From Hyphomonadaceae bacterium (GTDB lineage: Bacteria > Pseudomonadota > Alphaproteobacteria > Caulobacterales > Hyphomonadaceae), in the NCBI GenBank assembly GCA_024742355.1, contig JANSYM010000001.1:419272-483271 (forward strand): a stretch of DNA of 64,000 nucleotides. The letters are read 5' to 3'. The position numbers and the translations under genes were made by a program. The notes below the pieces were generated by a model, which was not told where the DNA came from, did no database searches, and was given only the letters and a program-made list of their open reading frames with translations. Within the stretch, counting starts at the first letter, position 1. Every line of letters starts with the position of its first letter. Below, one piece after another: positions 54,910 through 63,912 of the stretch.

Positions 54910-57720
54910 CTACCAACGTTTTGCTAAGCGGATACCTACCTGTCTGGGTTCGAGTACGAACACATTAGTATAAAGCCCCGAAGACGCATCGGTTAAATAC
55001 TGGTTCGTAAGCTGATCATCCTCCAACAAGTTTTTCACGAACAATTCCAGCTCGAGGTTTTTGCTTTCATTTGTGATTTGTATGGCAGCGTTCGCATTCT
55101 GGAAGCTATCGAGGCGGTCGGCTTCCAGGTTGAATATGCGAGTGAATACCTCTCCGCGATGATAGAAATCACCACGTACCGATAAATCCCAGTCATCATT
55201 CATGTTGAACACGTATTCGGCGCCTAGCGAGAACGTGACTTCCGGAGCCAACGGAAGCGAATTCCCGGATACATCAGTTGGAATACCCACCAAACCAGCA
55301 AAAGTTGGAAGCCCATTAAGCGTCAGGAATTGGTTGAGCGATGCTCCACCAAGTGACGTTTGTGGTGCATCCGGTGTGCACAATAACGCAGCGAGTCCTG
55401 CGAAAGCTCCGCCGCCGGCTGTCAGAAGTGTGTTTACGTTCGCGGCGTCGGCGATGCAATTTTGCGTACTGGCAGCATCTTTGACGACCACAAAATTCGG
55501 GTCTCCAGCTGTTTGGTCAAACGAATCTAGAACTGGGTCTTGGTCAGCCAGTTCAGAGTTTAGGAGTCCAATGGTGGAGTCGATGCGGAAGTTATCGGTT
55601 ACTTGATAATAAAATTCCCCTTCAAACCCCAGAACCGTCGCATCAACATTTGCGTTTACGGAAGTTCTATTGACGATTGAAGAGATTTGATATCCCTCAT
55701 AATCATAATAGAACGCCGCCAAATTCAAAATCCCAGCACCGCCGAAAAGCGTGCTCTTAGAACCGACTTCCAGAGCGTTAATGAACTCTGGGTCGAAAGT
55801 ATTGCTGACGGCTGCAAGGCCAGCCGACTGCGGTGGGTTAATACCTCCGCCTTTGTAACCGCGCGCAATGTTTGCGTAGAGCAAGCTATCATCCGTGAAC
55901 AAAAAACTACCTGCCTGGTAGTCGAGGCCAAATCTTCCGGTGATTTCTTCGAACTCCGCTTGTTGAACTGGACCACCTTGATAAAGACCGTTTAGAGAGC
56001 CAACAGGGTCGTCAAACGCTCCGGCCGGGCCCGGTGGTTCCAAGAGCAAACTGGGAGTGTTTTCCTGACGCTTTTTGTCATTTGTGTAACGTAATCCCAA
56101 GGTCCACGAAAGATTATCCGTTGCGTCCCAATACGCTTCGCCGAAAGCACCGAGTGCGTCTAGCTTATATGGACTGCGGCTTCGAAAATAAGTGCGATCA
56201 CCCGGCAAACCGGTAGCAACGGCCAATGCCTCGGCGGTGTTGAAGAAGACAAAGTAGTTTGTTTCACCGATTGAGTCGAGTTTCAGGCCGCCCACAGTGA
56301 AGTTAAATGGACCATCGAAATCAGATTGCAGTCTAGCTTCAAATGAAGTGGTTTCGAAGTCTGAATCTGCCTGATCCGTGGCTAGCAATCGATCTGCAGG
56401 CGCAGGTAGACGTGTATCAGCGGGAACGGTTAACCCAAGAGCGGGACCTCCCGCGAAATCTCCGTCGCCGTCACCGTCTAAATCGGGCGTAAGAGGCGTG
56501 ATATTAAACGCAACTGTTCCTAGGCCTTTGTTGTAATCATCATTGAAATCTCGGAAGTTTTCATTGTAGCTTGCGAGAACGGTGAATGTGAGGTCGTTCT
56601 CGAACTCATACTGTAGCTCAGCCTGAACGGTGTTTGATTCCGCTTCAAATTGAGGAACGATATTAGTTTCAAATTCACGTAGGTTACTCGACGTTGTCGC
56701 CCCGGCATTACTGTCCGTCCCAAAGCTGGAGTAAAGACCCAAACTGGCTGCTAGCACGCCTCCCAAGGTTCCGGAACTATCAACCGTCCCCAAGCCGGGG
56801 CGAGCTTGGATGGGATTCCCGTTTGAGTCTCTCGCATATCCGAGCCCATCGATTTGATAAGGCACACAGCCTTGGTTGAATGGGAAAGGGCGCGAATCTT
56901 TTGTGCACAACTGTTTCGTCGAACGCGTGCGCGTCGAGTCTTCTTCGTAGTGTTCTCCCATGACCCAGAACGAAAGCTGCTCGGTGATCTCACCACCTAG
57001 AGTGCCGCGGATCGCCCAAAGATCTCGTCCATCAACATCCTCAGTCGCGCCACCCGGTAGGATTGCATCCGAATAGCCGTCGCGTTCTAACTTAAATCCT
57101 GCGACACGAGCGGCCAATCGCTCCCCAAGCGGTACGTTGATGTGTCCACTGAGTTTGAGATTATTGAATTCTCCATAGGTTACCTCAGCGCCGCCGCTAA
57201 ACTCTTCGAGCATAGGTTTGGCGGTGATTGCGTTCACGACGCCCCCCGTCGCATTGCGCCCATAAAGAGTCCCCTGCGGTCCTCGCAATATTTCGATCCG
57301 TTCAACGTCATAAAACTCGGTTTCGAGCAGGGTAGATCCCGAGGAGGATACTCCGTTTACGTGTGTACCAACTGCTGCATCAGATGATGCACCTACGGCC
57401 GCATTTATGATGCCGCGTATGCTGATCCCGCCGGCGGAAAAATTGCCCTGAGTTGATCCAAAATTCGGTATGTTGAACTGAAGATCCGATCCGGTCTCAA
57501 TGTTGAGTCGTTCCAGTGCGTCCGGGTCAAATGCCGAAACAGCAATGGGAACATCTTGAATCGATTCTTCTGTCTTTTGTGTAGTGACAACAACAGTGCT
57601 GAGCGTTCGCGTTTCAGTCTCATCTTGATCCTGGGCCAACGCAATCGGGGCCACAGCGACCAAGGCAATTGCAGATGCGCCCGCGAGCAAAATGGAGTTC
57701 GTTAATGTCGAACCTTGCAT
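54910..57720 (-). CDS. TonB-dependent outer-membrane receptor
   Basis: 936 residues from ATG 57720, which has GAGGGAGGA 8 nt upstream; the frame runs 23 codons further up without a better start. Signal peptide ends near ALVAVAPIALAQ. Plug domain: LSTVVVTTQKTEESIQDVPIAVSAFDPDALE ... ISIRGIINAAVG ... RIEILRGPQGTLYGRNATGGVVNAITAKP. Large barrel ends in PRQVGIRLAKRW with terminal aromatic Trp. This is the long OMR family common in sphingomonads and Hyphomonadaceae; ligands are often plant, aromatic or oligosaccharide compounds, unknown here. No co-transcribed gene; the neighbour on the left is the RND pump, convergent. Confidence 0.94.
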   Translation of the reverse strand: MQGSTLTNSILLAGASAIALVAVAPIALAQDQDETETRTLSTVVVTTQKTEESIQDVPIAVSAFDPDALERLNIETGSDLQFNIPNFGSTQGNFSAGGISIRGIINAAVGASSDAAVGTHVNGVSSSGSTLLETEFYDVERIEILRGPQGTLYGRNATGGVVNAITAKPMLEEFSGGAEVTYGEFNNLKLSGHINVPLGERLAARVAGFKLERDGYSDAILPGGATEDVDGRDLWAIRGTLGGEITEQLSFWVMGEHYEEDSTRTRSTKQLCTKDSRPFPFNQGCVPYQIDGLGYARDSNGNPIQARPGLGTVDSSGTLGGVLAASLGLYSSFGTDSNAGATTSSNLREFETNIVPQFEAESNTVQAELQYEFENDLTFTVLASYNENFRDFNDDYNKGLGTVAFNITPLTPDLDGDGDGDFAGGPALGLTVPADTRLPAPADRLLATDQADSDFETTSFEARLQSDFDGPFNFTVGGLKLDSIGETNYFVFFNTAEALAVATGLPGDRTYFRSRSPYKLDALGAFGEAYWDATDNLSWTLGLRYTNDKKRQENTPSLLLEPPGPAGAFDDPVGSLNGLYQGGPVQQAEFEEITGRFGLDYQAGSFLFTDDSLLYANIARGYKGGGINPPQSAGLAAVSNTFDPEFINALEVGSKSTLFGGAGILNLAAFYYDYEGYQISSIVNRTSVNANVDATVLGFEGEFYYQVTDNFRIDSTIGLLNSELADQDPVLDSFDQTAGDPNFVVVKDAASTQNCIADAANVNTLLTAGGGAFAGLAALLCTPDAPQTSLGGASLNQFLTLNGLPTFAGLVGIPTDVSGNSLPLAPEVTFSLGAEYVFNMNDDWDLSVRGDFYHRGEVFTRIFNLEADRLDSFQNANAAIQITNESKNLELELFVKNLLEDDQLTNQYLTDASSGLYTNVFVLEPRQVGIRLAKRW

Positions 57721-57854
57721 AAGATAATTCCTCCCTCGAAACAGAGCATCCTGTTTCTGATTTTTTTTCTCGACCTGTGGATAACCCAATGGTCGATCAA
57801 CATTGCCTCATTTTTTCGTTCTCATTGTCAATCGATGATTGGGTTTCAAGCGCA

Positions 57855-57883
57855 TTATTTGTACGGGTGTGTACTTTTATCAA
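57855..57883 (-). promoter_or_regulatory. possible promoter and operator of the minus-strand TonB receptor
   Basis: On the minus strand: TTGATA (57883-57878), 17-nt spacer, AAATAA (57860-57855). The spacer holds GTACACACCCGTAC (57861-57874), a GTA-N8-TAC palindrome like those of the island's other promoters but shifted by 3 nt. The -10 box is weak, so this is tentative. It would leave a leader of about 130 nt before the receptor ATG. Confidence 0.4.
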
Positions 57884-58002
57884 CACATACATTCACCGAA
57901 CGGCCGGTCGGGCGAGTAACTGGATTTCTTGCGATCGCCGAGTGCCCCGCCCCCAAGCTTTCGATTGTTTGAAACTAGAATACGGAAAACAATACAAAAG
58001 AT

Positions 58003-58027
58003 GGGCGGGGGCTCGATGCCCCCGCCC
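58003..58027 (-). terminator. GC-rich terminator of unit B
   Basis: GGGCGGGGGC-TCGAT-GCCCCCGCCC, a 10-bp perfect stem with 5-nt loop; on the minus strand it is followed by ATCTTTTGTATTGTTTT. It resembles the terminator at 48062-48090 in stem sequence and in position after a palindrome-bearing promoter. It separates the promoter at 58142-58170 from the TonB receptor gene downstream. Confidence 0.85.
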
Positions 58028-58069
58028 ATAAGTCGGGAAACGCATCCACGGGAGGAGTAAAGTTCCCAG

Positions 58070-58123
58070 TTATGGTGCGCGCGCGAGAATTCCGATGAAC
58101 CAGATCATAAAACTCTCTTTCAT
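58070..58123 (-). CDS. possible 17-residue hydrophobic peptide (unit B)
   Basis: ATG at 58123 and TAA at 58070-58072 give MKESFMIWFIGILARAP. The ATG lies about 13 nt after the predicted transcription start and has GAGACTAAG directly upstream. The 13-mer GAGACTAAGATGA is identical to the ribosome site and start of the YcaC-like gene at 58698, which argues that this start is used. The unit ends at the terminator 58003-58027. The corresponding unit A frame (from 48155, MLFSFLLHVWIFLPA...) is also hydrophobic but has no stop before its terminator. No known family; a leader peptide or small membrane peptide are options. Confidence 0.4.
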   Translation of the reverse strand: MKESFMIWFIGILARAP

Positions 58124-58141
58124 CTTAGTCTCACGACCATA

Positions 58142-58170
58142 TTAGTACGGAGCCATACAGTCAATGTCAA
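58142..58170 (-). promoter_or_regulatory. minus-strand promoter with embedded palindrome (unit B)
   Basis: On the minus strand: TTGACA (58170-58165), 17-nt spacer, TACTAA (58147-58142). The palindrome GTATG-GCTC-CGTAC (58145-58158) starts 6 nt after the -35 box and shares TAC with the -10 box. Layout is identical to unit A at 48190-48219: the half sites and both promoter boxes are kept while the four central bases differ, as expected for a dimeric repressor site. It fires into the short unit that ends at 58003. Confidence 0.75.
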
Positions 58171-58260
58171 CGTAAGTTGATATTCGACCTTTATCTTGCG
58201 GGCAAATCACGTCAGATTCATCTGATCTGAGGGTTAGCCGTTACTGAATCGAGCGGCGCG

Positions 58261-58698
58261 TCACGTCATCGATAACTCCTCGATGAAATGAGCTAACGGA
58301 ATTGGAATCGCTCCTGCGCGTGCGAGTCGCTTTATCGATATTTCAGTCTGAAAATCCGCAGTTTCACTCGTTGGGTAAAAGAAAGTTTCCATTCCCTCGC
58401 CGAGTGCGCCCAGACAGAGGTGCGTCACGCCAACATTTCGAACATCTCCGATAACCAGAATTTGACGTCTTTGTTTTTCCCAAACAACTTTCGGTCCTTC
58501 TAGTGCTTCAATTAACAACGGCCCGAATGCATATCGACCCTGTTCGTCATGCAGCTCTATATAGGGAATTTGAGACGCCGATAATCGTGACATTAGTATG
58601 GAGCATTCCGGAAACGCATCCACAAAGACGACAAGCGTATCTCTCCGTCTCAACACGCCCGGAATTGGCCCAGTGCAGTTCTTGAAAGCAGCTGTCAT
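58261..58698 (-). CDS. YcaC/isochorismatase-like protein lacking the catalytic cysteine
   Basis: 145 residues, ATG 58698 with GAGGAGACTAAG upstream. The C-terminal half follows the YcaC-type cysteine hydrolase pattern: RRQILVIGDVRNVGVTHLCLGALGEGMETFFYPTS, then ISIKRLARAGAIPIPLAHFIEEL (compare YcaC AL.RM.QAG..P.T....EL). Aligning the G-x3-N-x-C-V motif puts Gly90 where the nucleophilic Cys should be. The N-terminal strand DTLVVFVDAF keeps an Asp (27) at the catalytic position. Length is about 145 against 190-210 for YcaC, with loops missing. So it is probably a pseudoenzyme used for binding. The assignment is by eye and needs a profile search. Confidence 0.55.
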   Translation of the reverse strand: MTAAFKNCTGPIPGVLRRRDTLVVFVDAFPECSILMSRLSASQIPYIELHDEQGRYAFGPLLIEALEGPKVVWEKQRRQILVIGDVRNVGVTHLCLGALGEGMETFFYPTSETADFQTEISIKRLARAGAIPIPLAHFIEELSMT

Positions 58699-58841
58699 CT
58701 TAGTCTCCTCAAATTCAGTCGCTCAAAGTTCATCCGGCCCCTATCTGCAGAAAATTAAGTGCGACTCCTAATTGGAGAGGCTCGATTGGTTGCCGCAGCG
58801 TGACGCCACGCACCGCGATCGCGCAGGATCTTTAAAAGTAA

Positions 58842-58877
58842 GGCCACAGATATTATGGCCGCAAAACGAAAGGTCAA
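58842..58877 (-). promoter_or_regulatory. possible promoter and inverted-repeat operator of the YcaC-like gene
   Basis: On the minus strand: TTGACC (58877-58872), 17-nt spacer, AATATC (58854-58849), about 150 nt before the gene start. The inverted repeat GGCCA-N9-TGGCC (58842-58860) covers the -10 region. It has the same arm length and spacing as GGTCA-N9-TGACC before MarR copy 1. The rest of the 58699-59096 gap shows nothing else certain; it also serves the divergent TonB receptor gene. Confidence 0.45.
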
Positions 58878-59096
58878 CTTGAATTCCGGATTTGTTGCTC
58901 AAGCGGGGGCGGGCCTCTTTCGTCGCATCTGCCAACGTATGCTCTTATCAGCGGCAGTATCTCCTGAGTATCGCGTCGAAGCTGCGTGACAATAGTGCAA
59001 CACAGAGGCTTTTTGAGTAAGGCTCCTTAGTCCACAATTGTCATAAGCCAGAAAGTATGAAAACAAACAAAACAAATTGCCAAAAAGGATTCCAAA

Positions 59097-62039
59097 ATGA
59101 AAAAGTTGCTCAGCTTGAGTTTGCTAGCGTCGATCTCTTCGGCCGCTTTGATGGCCGGTGGCGGTGCGTACGCGCAAGACGTTTCGAATGACGAAGACTT
59201 AAGGCAACAGACAGTCGTCGTTACCGGATCGGCGATCGTAGGAACGCCAGAGGATGCAGCGCTGCCGGTAGACGTTATCACCGCGGGCGATCTTCGACTC
59301 GAGGGCAATCCGTCACTCACGGAGCTTGTACAGCAACTTGGCGTTTCATCTGGTGTCGATGGACAATCTAACCAATTTGCTTCCAACGGTCTCGAGGGAA
59401 CAGCAAATGTCAATCTGCGCGGTCTTGGACCAGGACGTACGCTTGTCCTGCTGAATGGGCGGCGTCAGGTCTTTTCTCCGCGTGCAATCGGAGAGCAAGC
59501 TCAACTTTTTGTAGACACCAATTCTTTACCCCGCGCCGCAGTTGGTCGAGTTGAAGTGCTAAAGGACGGAGCGGCGGCCGTTTATGGTTCTGACGCGATC
59601 GCAGGTGTGGTGAATTTTATTACCCGCAATGATGTGGATGGTCTTGAGCTTACAGGTGAGTATCAGACATACGAGGGTACAGACGGCGAATACAATATCT
59701 CAGGAATTTACGGCTTTCAGTTTGAAGATGGAGCGAGTTGGGTCACGTCAATCGGGTATAATTTTCGGAACGAAGTTCCACTGATCGAGAAAGATTGGTT
59801 TAGCGTTCCGTATGCGGAGAATCCAGTGGCTGGGTGGTCAGCAATTGGTAACCCTGGCGCCTTCGTTGCCGCGCCGAACATTCCGACGGGATTGGCCGCT
59901 GCTGGAACACCTCTCGCATTCGCGCAGCCCGATGCGTCATGCAATGAGTTTGGAAATGTCGCAACTGGGCCGGTTTGTAGATTCCAATTCACACCATATG
60001 ATAACCTGGTTGAGGAAGAAGAACGCTATCAGATTTTTAGCGAATACAATCGATCCTTCGGGGATACCGAACTGCACGTCGAAGGACTTTACTCTTTCAC
60101 AGATGTTCCAGAATGGAAAACGTCTCCCTCGTATCCACCACAGGCATTGTTCGGTCAGTTCATTCAACCTGACCATCCCGGTCTGCAGCAGTACATAACG
60201 GATAATCCTGCGTGGGCCGCTGCGGTGTATGCGGACTACTCGCCGCTCTTGAGTGGTGGTGCTCCGCTTCCAGGGGCATTAGACCCTGCCGCGACTCCCC
60301 TCTTGTACTTCGGCCGGAGCTTCGGTGCGGGGGGGTCTCCACTTAGCGACGGGCCTGCCACCGGTGGATATCGCCAAATGCAAACGACGCGTATTGCCGG
60401 TTCTCTCAACGGGCAGTTTGAAAACGGTGTATTTTGGGATGCTGGATTGTCTTGGGCACGCGCAGAAAGCGAAATCAGAACGCCTGACACATATATTGTT
60501 GGCTTAGACAACGCATTGAATGGGTTCGGCGTGTGTACTGACCCGGCAGGACGTGTGGATCCGAGCCTAACCGCTGGCCAGGGCGGCTGCGAGTATTTTA
60601 ATCCTTTTTCGAATGCTCTATCCGTTTCTACGACGAACGGATTCTCCAATCCTCAGTTCGATCCTTCACTTGCTAACTCTGTCGCGCTCGCTGAGTATTT
60701 GACAACCCTCAATGGCGCTGATTCCACGAGTGAGCTCGCTGTGTTTGATCTCGTTTTCTCGGGTGAAAGTCCTCTTTCGGCACCGGGAGGAAACGTCGGA
60801 TGGGCGCTTGGTTTTCAAGTCAGAAAAGAAGACTACGAGACTGATCCCAATGATGTTAGCGATTTAACCCTGTTTCCATGTCCCTATGAGGGTGAACAGC
60901 CCGGCGCTGACGGACTGTGCGATAGTCCAAATGGGCGTGTAGCTCCAACGGGCCCATTGGCGTTTCTGGCGGGTCAGCTACCGGGTCAGGATGATCAGAC
61001 CATCTACGCAGCATTCGCTGAATTCCAGATTCCACTTTATGACAACGTCGATATCCAGCTTGCTATGAGATATGAAGACTATGGCGGGGAAGTCGGCTCA
61101 ACATTTGATCCCAAAATTGCCGCGAAATGGCAAATTTCTGACGAGTTCTCCCTTAGAGGGTCGGCGCAGACCTCGTTCAGAGGACCAACATTGAATCAAT
61201 TGGGTGGGCAAGGAACGACGCTGCAGTTCGTAGCTGCGACGGGTGCATTCAAAGCGGTAGACACGTTTGGGAATCCAAACCTAAATCCAGAATCAGCGTT
61301 TAGCTATAATGCAGGAGCTCTGTTCGAGCGTGGCGGCTTTCGAGGTTCAGTTGATTTCTACTCTATTGACTTCACCGATCCAATTATCGTTGAAAGTCAA
61401 GATGATATCGTGGCAAACTCCATTCAAAGCCAGCTCTTTTTCCAAGATCCCGCTAATCCGTCTGTGGGCACGATCACTCGAATTGTCACTAACATAGTGA
61501 ATGGGCCGGATGTCGAAACCTCAGGACTGGATTTACGTGGCGAATATGTTTTGCCGACATCGTTTCTCAATGGAGAATTCTCATTTGGTGCCGATGCGAC
61601 GTACATTCTGAGTTATGACGTCGGGACGTACGAGATTGACGGTGTGTTGATAACCGGCGGAGACTTCCTCGATCAGTTTAATCGCTCAAACCCGTTTAGG
61701 TCATTGCCTCAATGGAAAGGAAATTTGTTCGCGAATTATGCAATCGGTGCCCACAATCTGAGAGCGGTTGTGCGGCATATCGACAGTTATGATGACGAGC
61801 GCGGAACACCAGATCTCGGTGGCGCGTTTCAGGCGAGTGTGCCCGCTGAGATCGATAGTCAAACGACGCTCGATATTTATTATAACGTCGAACTCCCTTG
61901 GCAGTCCTCGTTGAGCCTTTCAGTAATAAATGCTACAGACGAAGACCCGCCATCGGCGTTCTTCGACACAAATTACGATCCGTATACGCACAACCCATTT
62001 GGGCGCACTTTCAAATTTTCGATCAGCAAGGCCTTCTGA
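59097..62039 (+). CDS. TonB-dependent outer-membrane receptor (large)
   Basis: 980 residues. Signal peptide ends near LMAGGGAYAQ. Plug: QQTVVVTGSAIVGTPEDAALPVDVITAGDLR ... NVNLRGLGPGRTLVLLNGRRQ ... RVEVLKDGAAAVYGSDAIAGVVNFIT. The barrel is long, with cysteine pairs in extracellular loops (DASCNEFGNVATGPVC, VCTDPAGRV...GGCEYF, LFPCPYE...DGLCD) and ends FGRTFKFSISKAF with the terminal Phe. The DGAAAVYGSDAIAGVVN form belongs to the branch different from the receptor at 54910-57720, so the two probably take different ligands. AAGGA precedes the ATG. Divergent from the YcaC-like gene. Confidence 0.94.
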   Translation: MKKLLSLSLLASISSAALMAGGGAYAQDVSNDEDLRQQTVVVTGSAIVGTPEDAALPVDVITAGDLRLEGNPSLTELVQQLGVSSGVDGQSNQFASNGLEGTANVNLRGLGPGRTLVLLNGRRQVFSPRAIGEQAQLFVDTNSLPRAAVGRVEVLKDGAAAVYGSDAIAGVVNFITRNDVDGLELTGEYQTYEGTDGEYNISGIYGFQFEDGASWVTSIGYNFRNEVPLIEKDWFSVPYAENPVAGWSAIGNPGAFVAAPNIPTGLAAAGTPLAFAQPDASCNEFGNVATGPVCRFQFTPYDNLVEEEERYQIFSEYNRSFGDTELHVEGLYSFTDVPEWKTSPSYPPQALFGQFIQPDHPGLQQYITDNPAWAAAVYADYSPLLSGGAPLPGALDPAATPLLYFGRSFGAGGSPLSDGPATGGYRQMQTTRIAGSLNGQFENGVFWDAGLSWARAESEIRTPDTYIVGLDNALNGFGVCTDPAGRVDPSLTAGQGGCEYFNPFSNALSVSTTNGFSNPQFDPSLANSVALAEYLTTLNGADSTSELAVFDLVFSGESPLSAPGGNVGWALGFQVRKEDYETDPNDVSDLTLFPCPYEGEQPGADGLCDSPNGRVAPTGPLAFLAGQLPGQDDQTIYAAFAEFQIPLYDNVDIQLAMRYEDYGGEVGSTFDPKIAAKWQISDEFSLRGSAQTSFRGPTLNQLGGQGTTLQFVAATGAFKAVDTFGNPNLNPESAFSYNAGALFERGGFRGSVDFYSIDFTDPIIVESQDDIVANSIQSQLFFQDPANPSVGTITRIVTNIVNGPDVETSGLDLRGEYVLPTSFLNGEFSFGADATYILSYDVGTYEIDGVLITGGDFLDQFNRSNPFRSLPQWKGNLFANYAIGAHNLRAVVRHIDSYDDERGTPDLGGAFQASVPAEIDSQTTLDIYYNVELPWQSSLSLSVINATDEDPPSAFFDTNYDPYTHNPFGRTFKFSISKAF

Positions 62040-62329
62040 ACGGTTTTGTATGGGGGCTGCGGACAGAATGTTGCGGTCCCTATTGCAAATGTAAGGTCTG
62101 TAATCGGTTCGAGATGATAGGGTTACGGCGAGTTAGCTGCCATTAGATGGGGTTGTCATCGGCGATGTTTGATATTTCTTGAGTTTCGAGCGTCGTCTAT
62201 CTCTCGTATTCATTGTCTAAACAAGGTGCTAATCGCGCCGCTCCTAATAGGACGCGTATCCGTGAACGGCAATCGCAACCCTAGGAAGGTTGGGCACGTG
62301 AACAATCGAAGGACGGGTAAAATCGCATA

Positions 62330-63912
62330 CTAGCTGGCTCTAATTACTTCTAGCTGCCCTGGTGCAAATTTCTCAACGACCGAAACGGCTTCCTCGCAAG
62401 CGAGTTTAAGGTCATCCGGCGGAGGGGTCTCTGCATAGTAAGTGCCATGGCAAAGAGAGTTGATCATTACGCTCTTTATCGAGATATCTTCCTCGCCCGC
62501 TAAGAAGCTTACAAAATTCTCCAGAGAGTGAGATTTGTCGGGTCTACAAAACCGGCCTAACGCCTCAAGAACAGACCTAACCGCATTTCCAGTAGAATGG
62601 TCGGCCTCTTTCCCACGCGAAACTTCCCACACATGATGCAGCTGACGCTCAAAAGGAGAAATGTAGTCTTTTAGCCGAGCGATTTTGTGCGTTCCTGAAT
62701 CACCAAACATGGAAAATGAAGCGTCATCTTTCACGACTCTGTTTGTTCTTGATAAATTGAAGAAGTAGCTGCTGTGGGTTAAAATCAGAAGGTTCGGCCG
62801 GAAAGAGCCATTTTTTCCGATTTGGCTTGGATTGATTGAGATCGATCCTTTGTCCGAGATACTCAAGTACTTCAGCGTTTGCGCGATTGAGTAGATAAAG
62901 TCATACGACATAGATGTTACAGGGTCGTCGAAGACTAGAAATAGCTTCAGGTAATCCGAATTCGATCGTACCTTTCTGTGGGTGGATGCGATAAAGTAGC
63001 AAAAGGCAATGGCGGTTTTCTCACCATCGCTGAGCGTGCGATGCGGCCCTCGTAACATTTGCTGCTCGCCGCGTTTCAAGGTGAAATCATCTTTTTGAAA
63101 CGTGTATTTCTCGCCGAAGAATGACTTTAGAAGCAATTCGAATGTTTCCGCCACGCGTTCGCGGGCGTCCTTATTCGGATTTGCTTGCTCCACAGCGTTA
63201 GCATCTGATTGCCTTTGTTTCGCGGTGTCTGCCAACTCTCTAACTTGTTCGATGGCCTCCCAATTATCGTATGCAAACTCCGCCTCAAACTCGGAACACG
63301 CTGTGCGATGAAGCGATCTTCGTTCGTCGTCGGCCTTGTCGACGGCATTTCGCAATTGCTCGCACTTCGCGTTATTGGCGGCGACGAAGGCGTTTAGCTT
63401 GGTGATGTTCTCTTGAAATGGGTCGGACTCAAAGGCCACTGCGCTAGAAAGTGATTCAGCTTTTTGTTCTATGATCGACTTGGCGGTCGTGCTCTGACTT
63501 CGTATTTCAGCCAACAATCCATCTATCACTTCCAATTCGATGAGTTTTTGAGATGGAACAAATTCTTTCAGTTTGTCGAACCGGATCTTTTGTCGATCGG
63601 AAGAAGCTGAAACCTGATCGATTAACCGATCAATGATGCGGTATGATTTATAGTGATTGCGAAGCTCGGTTTTGTGCTTTTGTTCTTCGGCTTTGAAGTA
63701 CTCAACATAGGCATCGATGATCGCTTTCGGATCTGAGCTGGTAATGCTCTGTTCACAGAATGGGCATGTCGTTGATGAGTCCGACTCAACAATCTCAACG
63801 CCTTTAGCGTAGAAAGCTTCATGCGCGTCAATCTTAGCTTTTAGTTTGTCAGAAACACTTGGCCTGCCCGATCTGACTGGCCCAACCGAAATGTTAGGAT
63901 CGACGGTTGGTT
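62330..63912 (-). pseudogene. AAA_13 / RloC-type ATPase, 5' part removed by an IS element
   Basis: The reading frame is open from 62330 up to the IS junction near 63912 (about 527 codons) and has no ATG or GTG near its upstream end. A zinc-hook cysteine pair CPFCEQ is at about 63743-63760, then coiled coil, the ABC signature LSDGEKTAIAFCYFIAS and Walker B LFLVFDDPVTSMSYD, then a C-terminal helical domain. This is the second half of an AAA_13 protein such as RloC or PrrC, tRNA-anticodon nuclease-type phage defence ATPases. The Walker A half should lie upstream but is missing, so the product cannot bind ATP normally. The nuclease assignment of the C-terminal domain is not proven. Confidence 0.75.
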
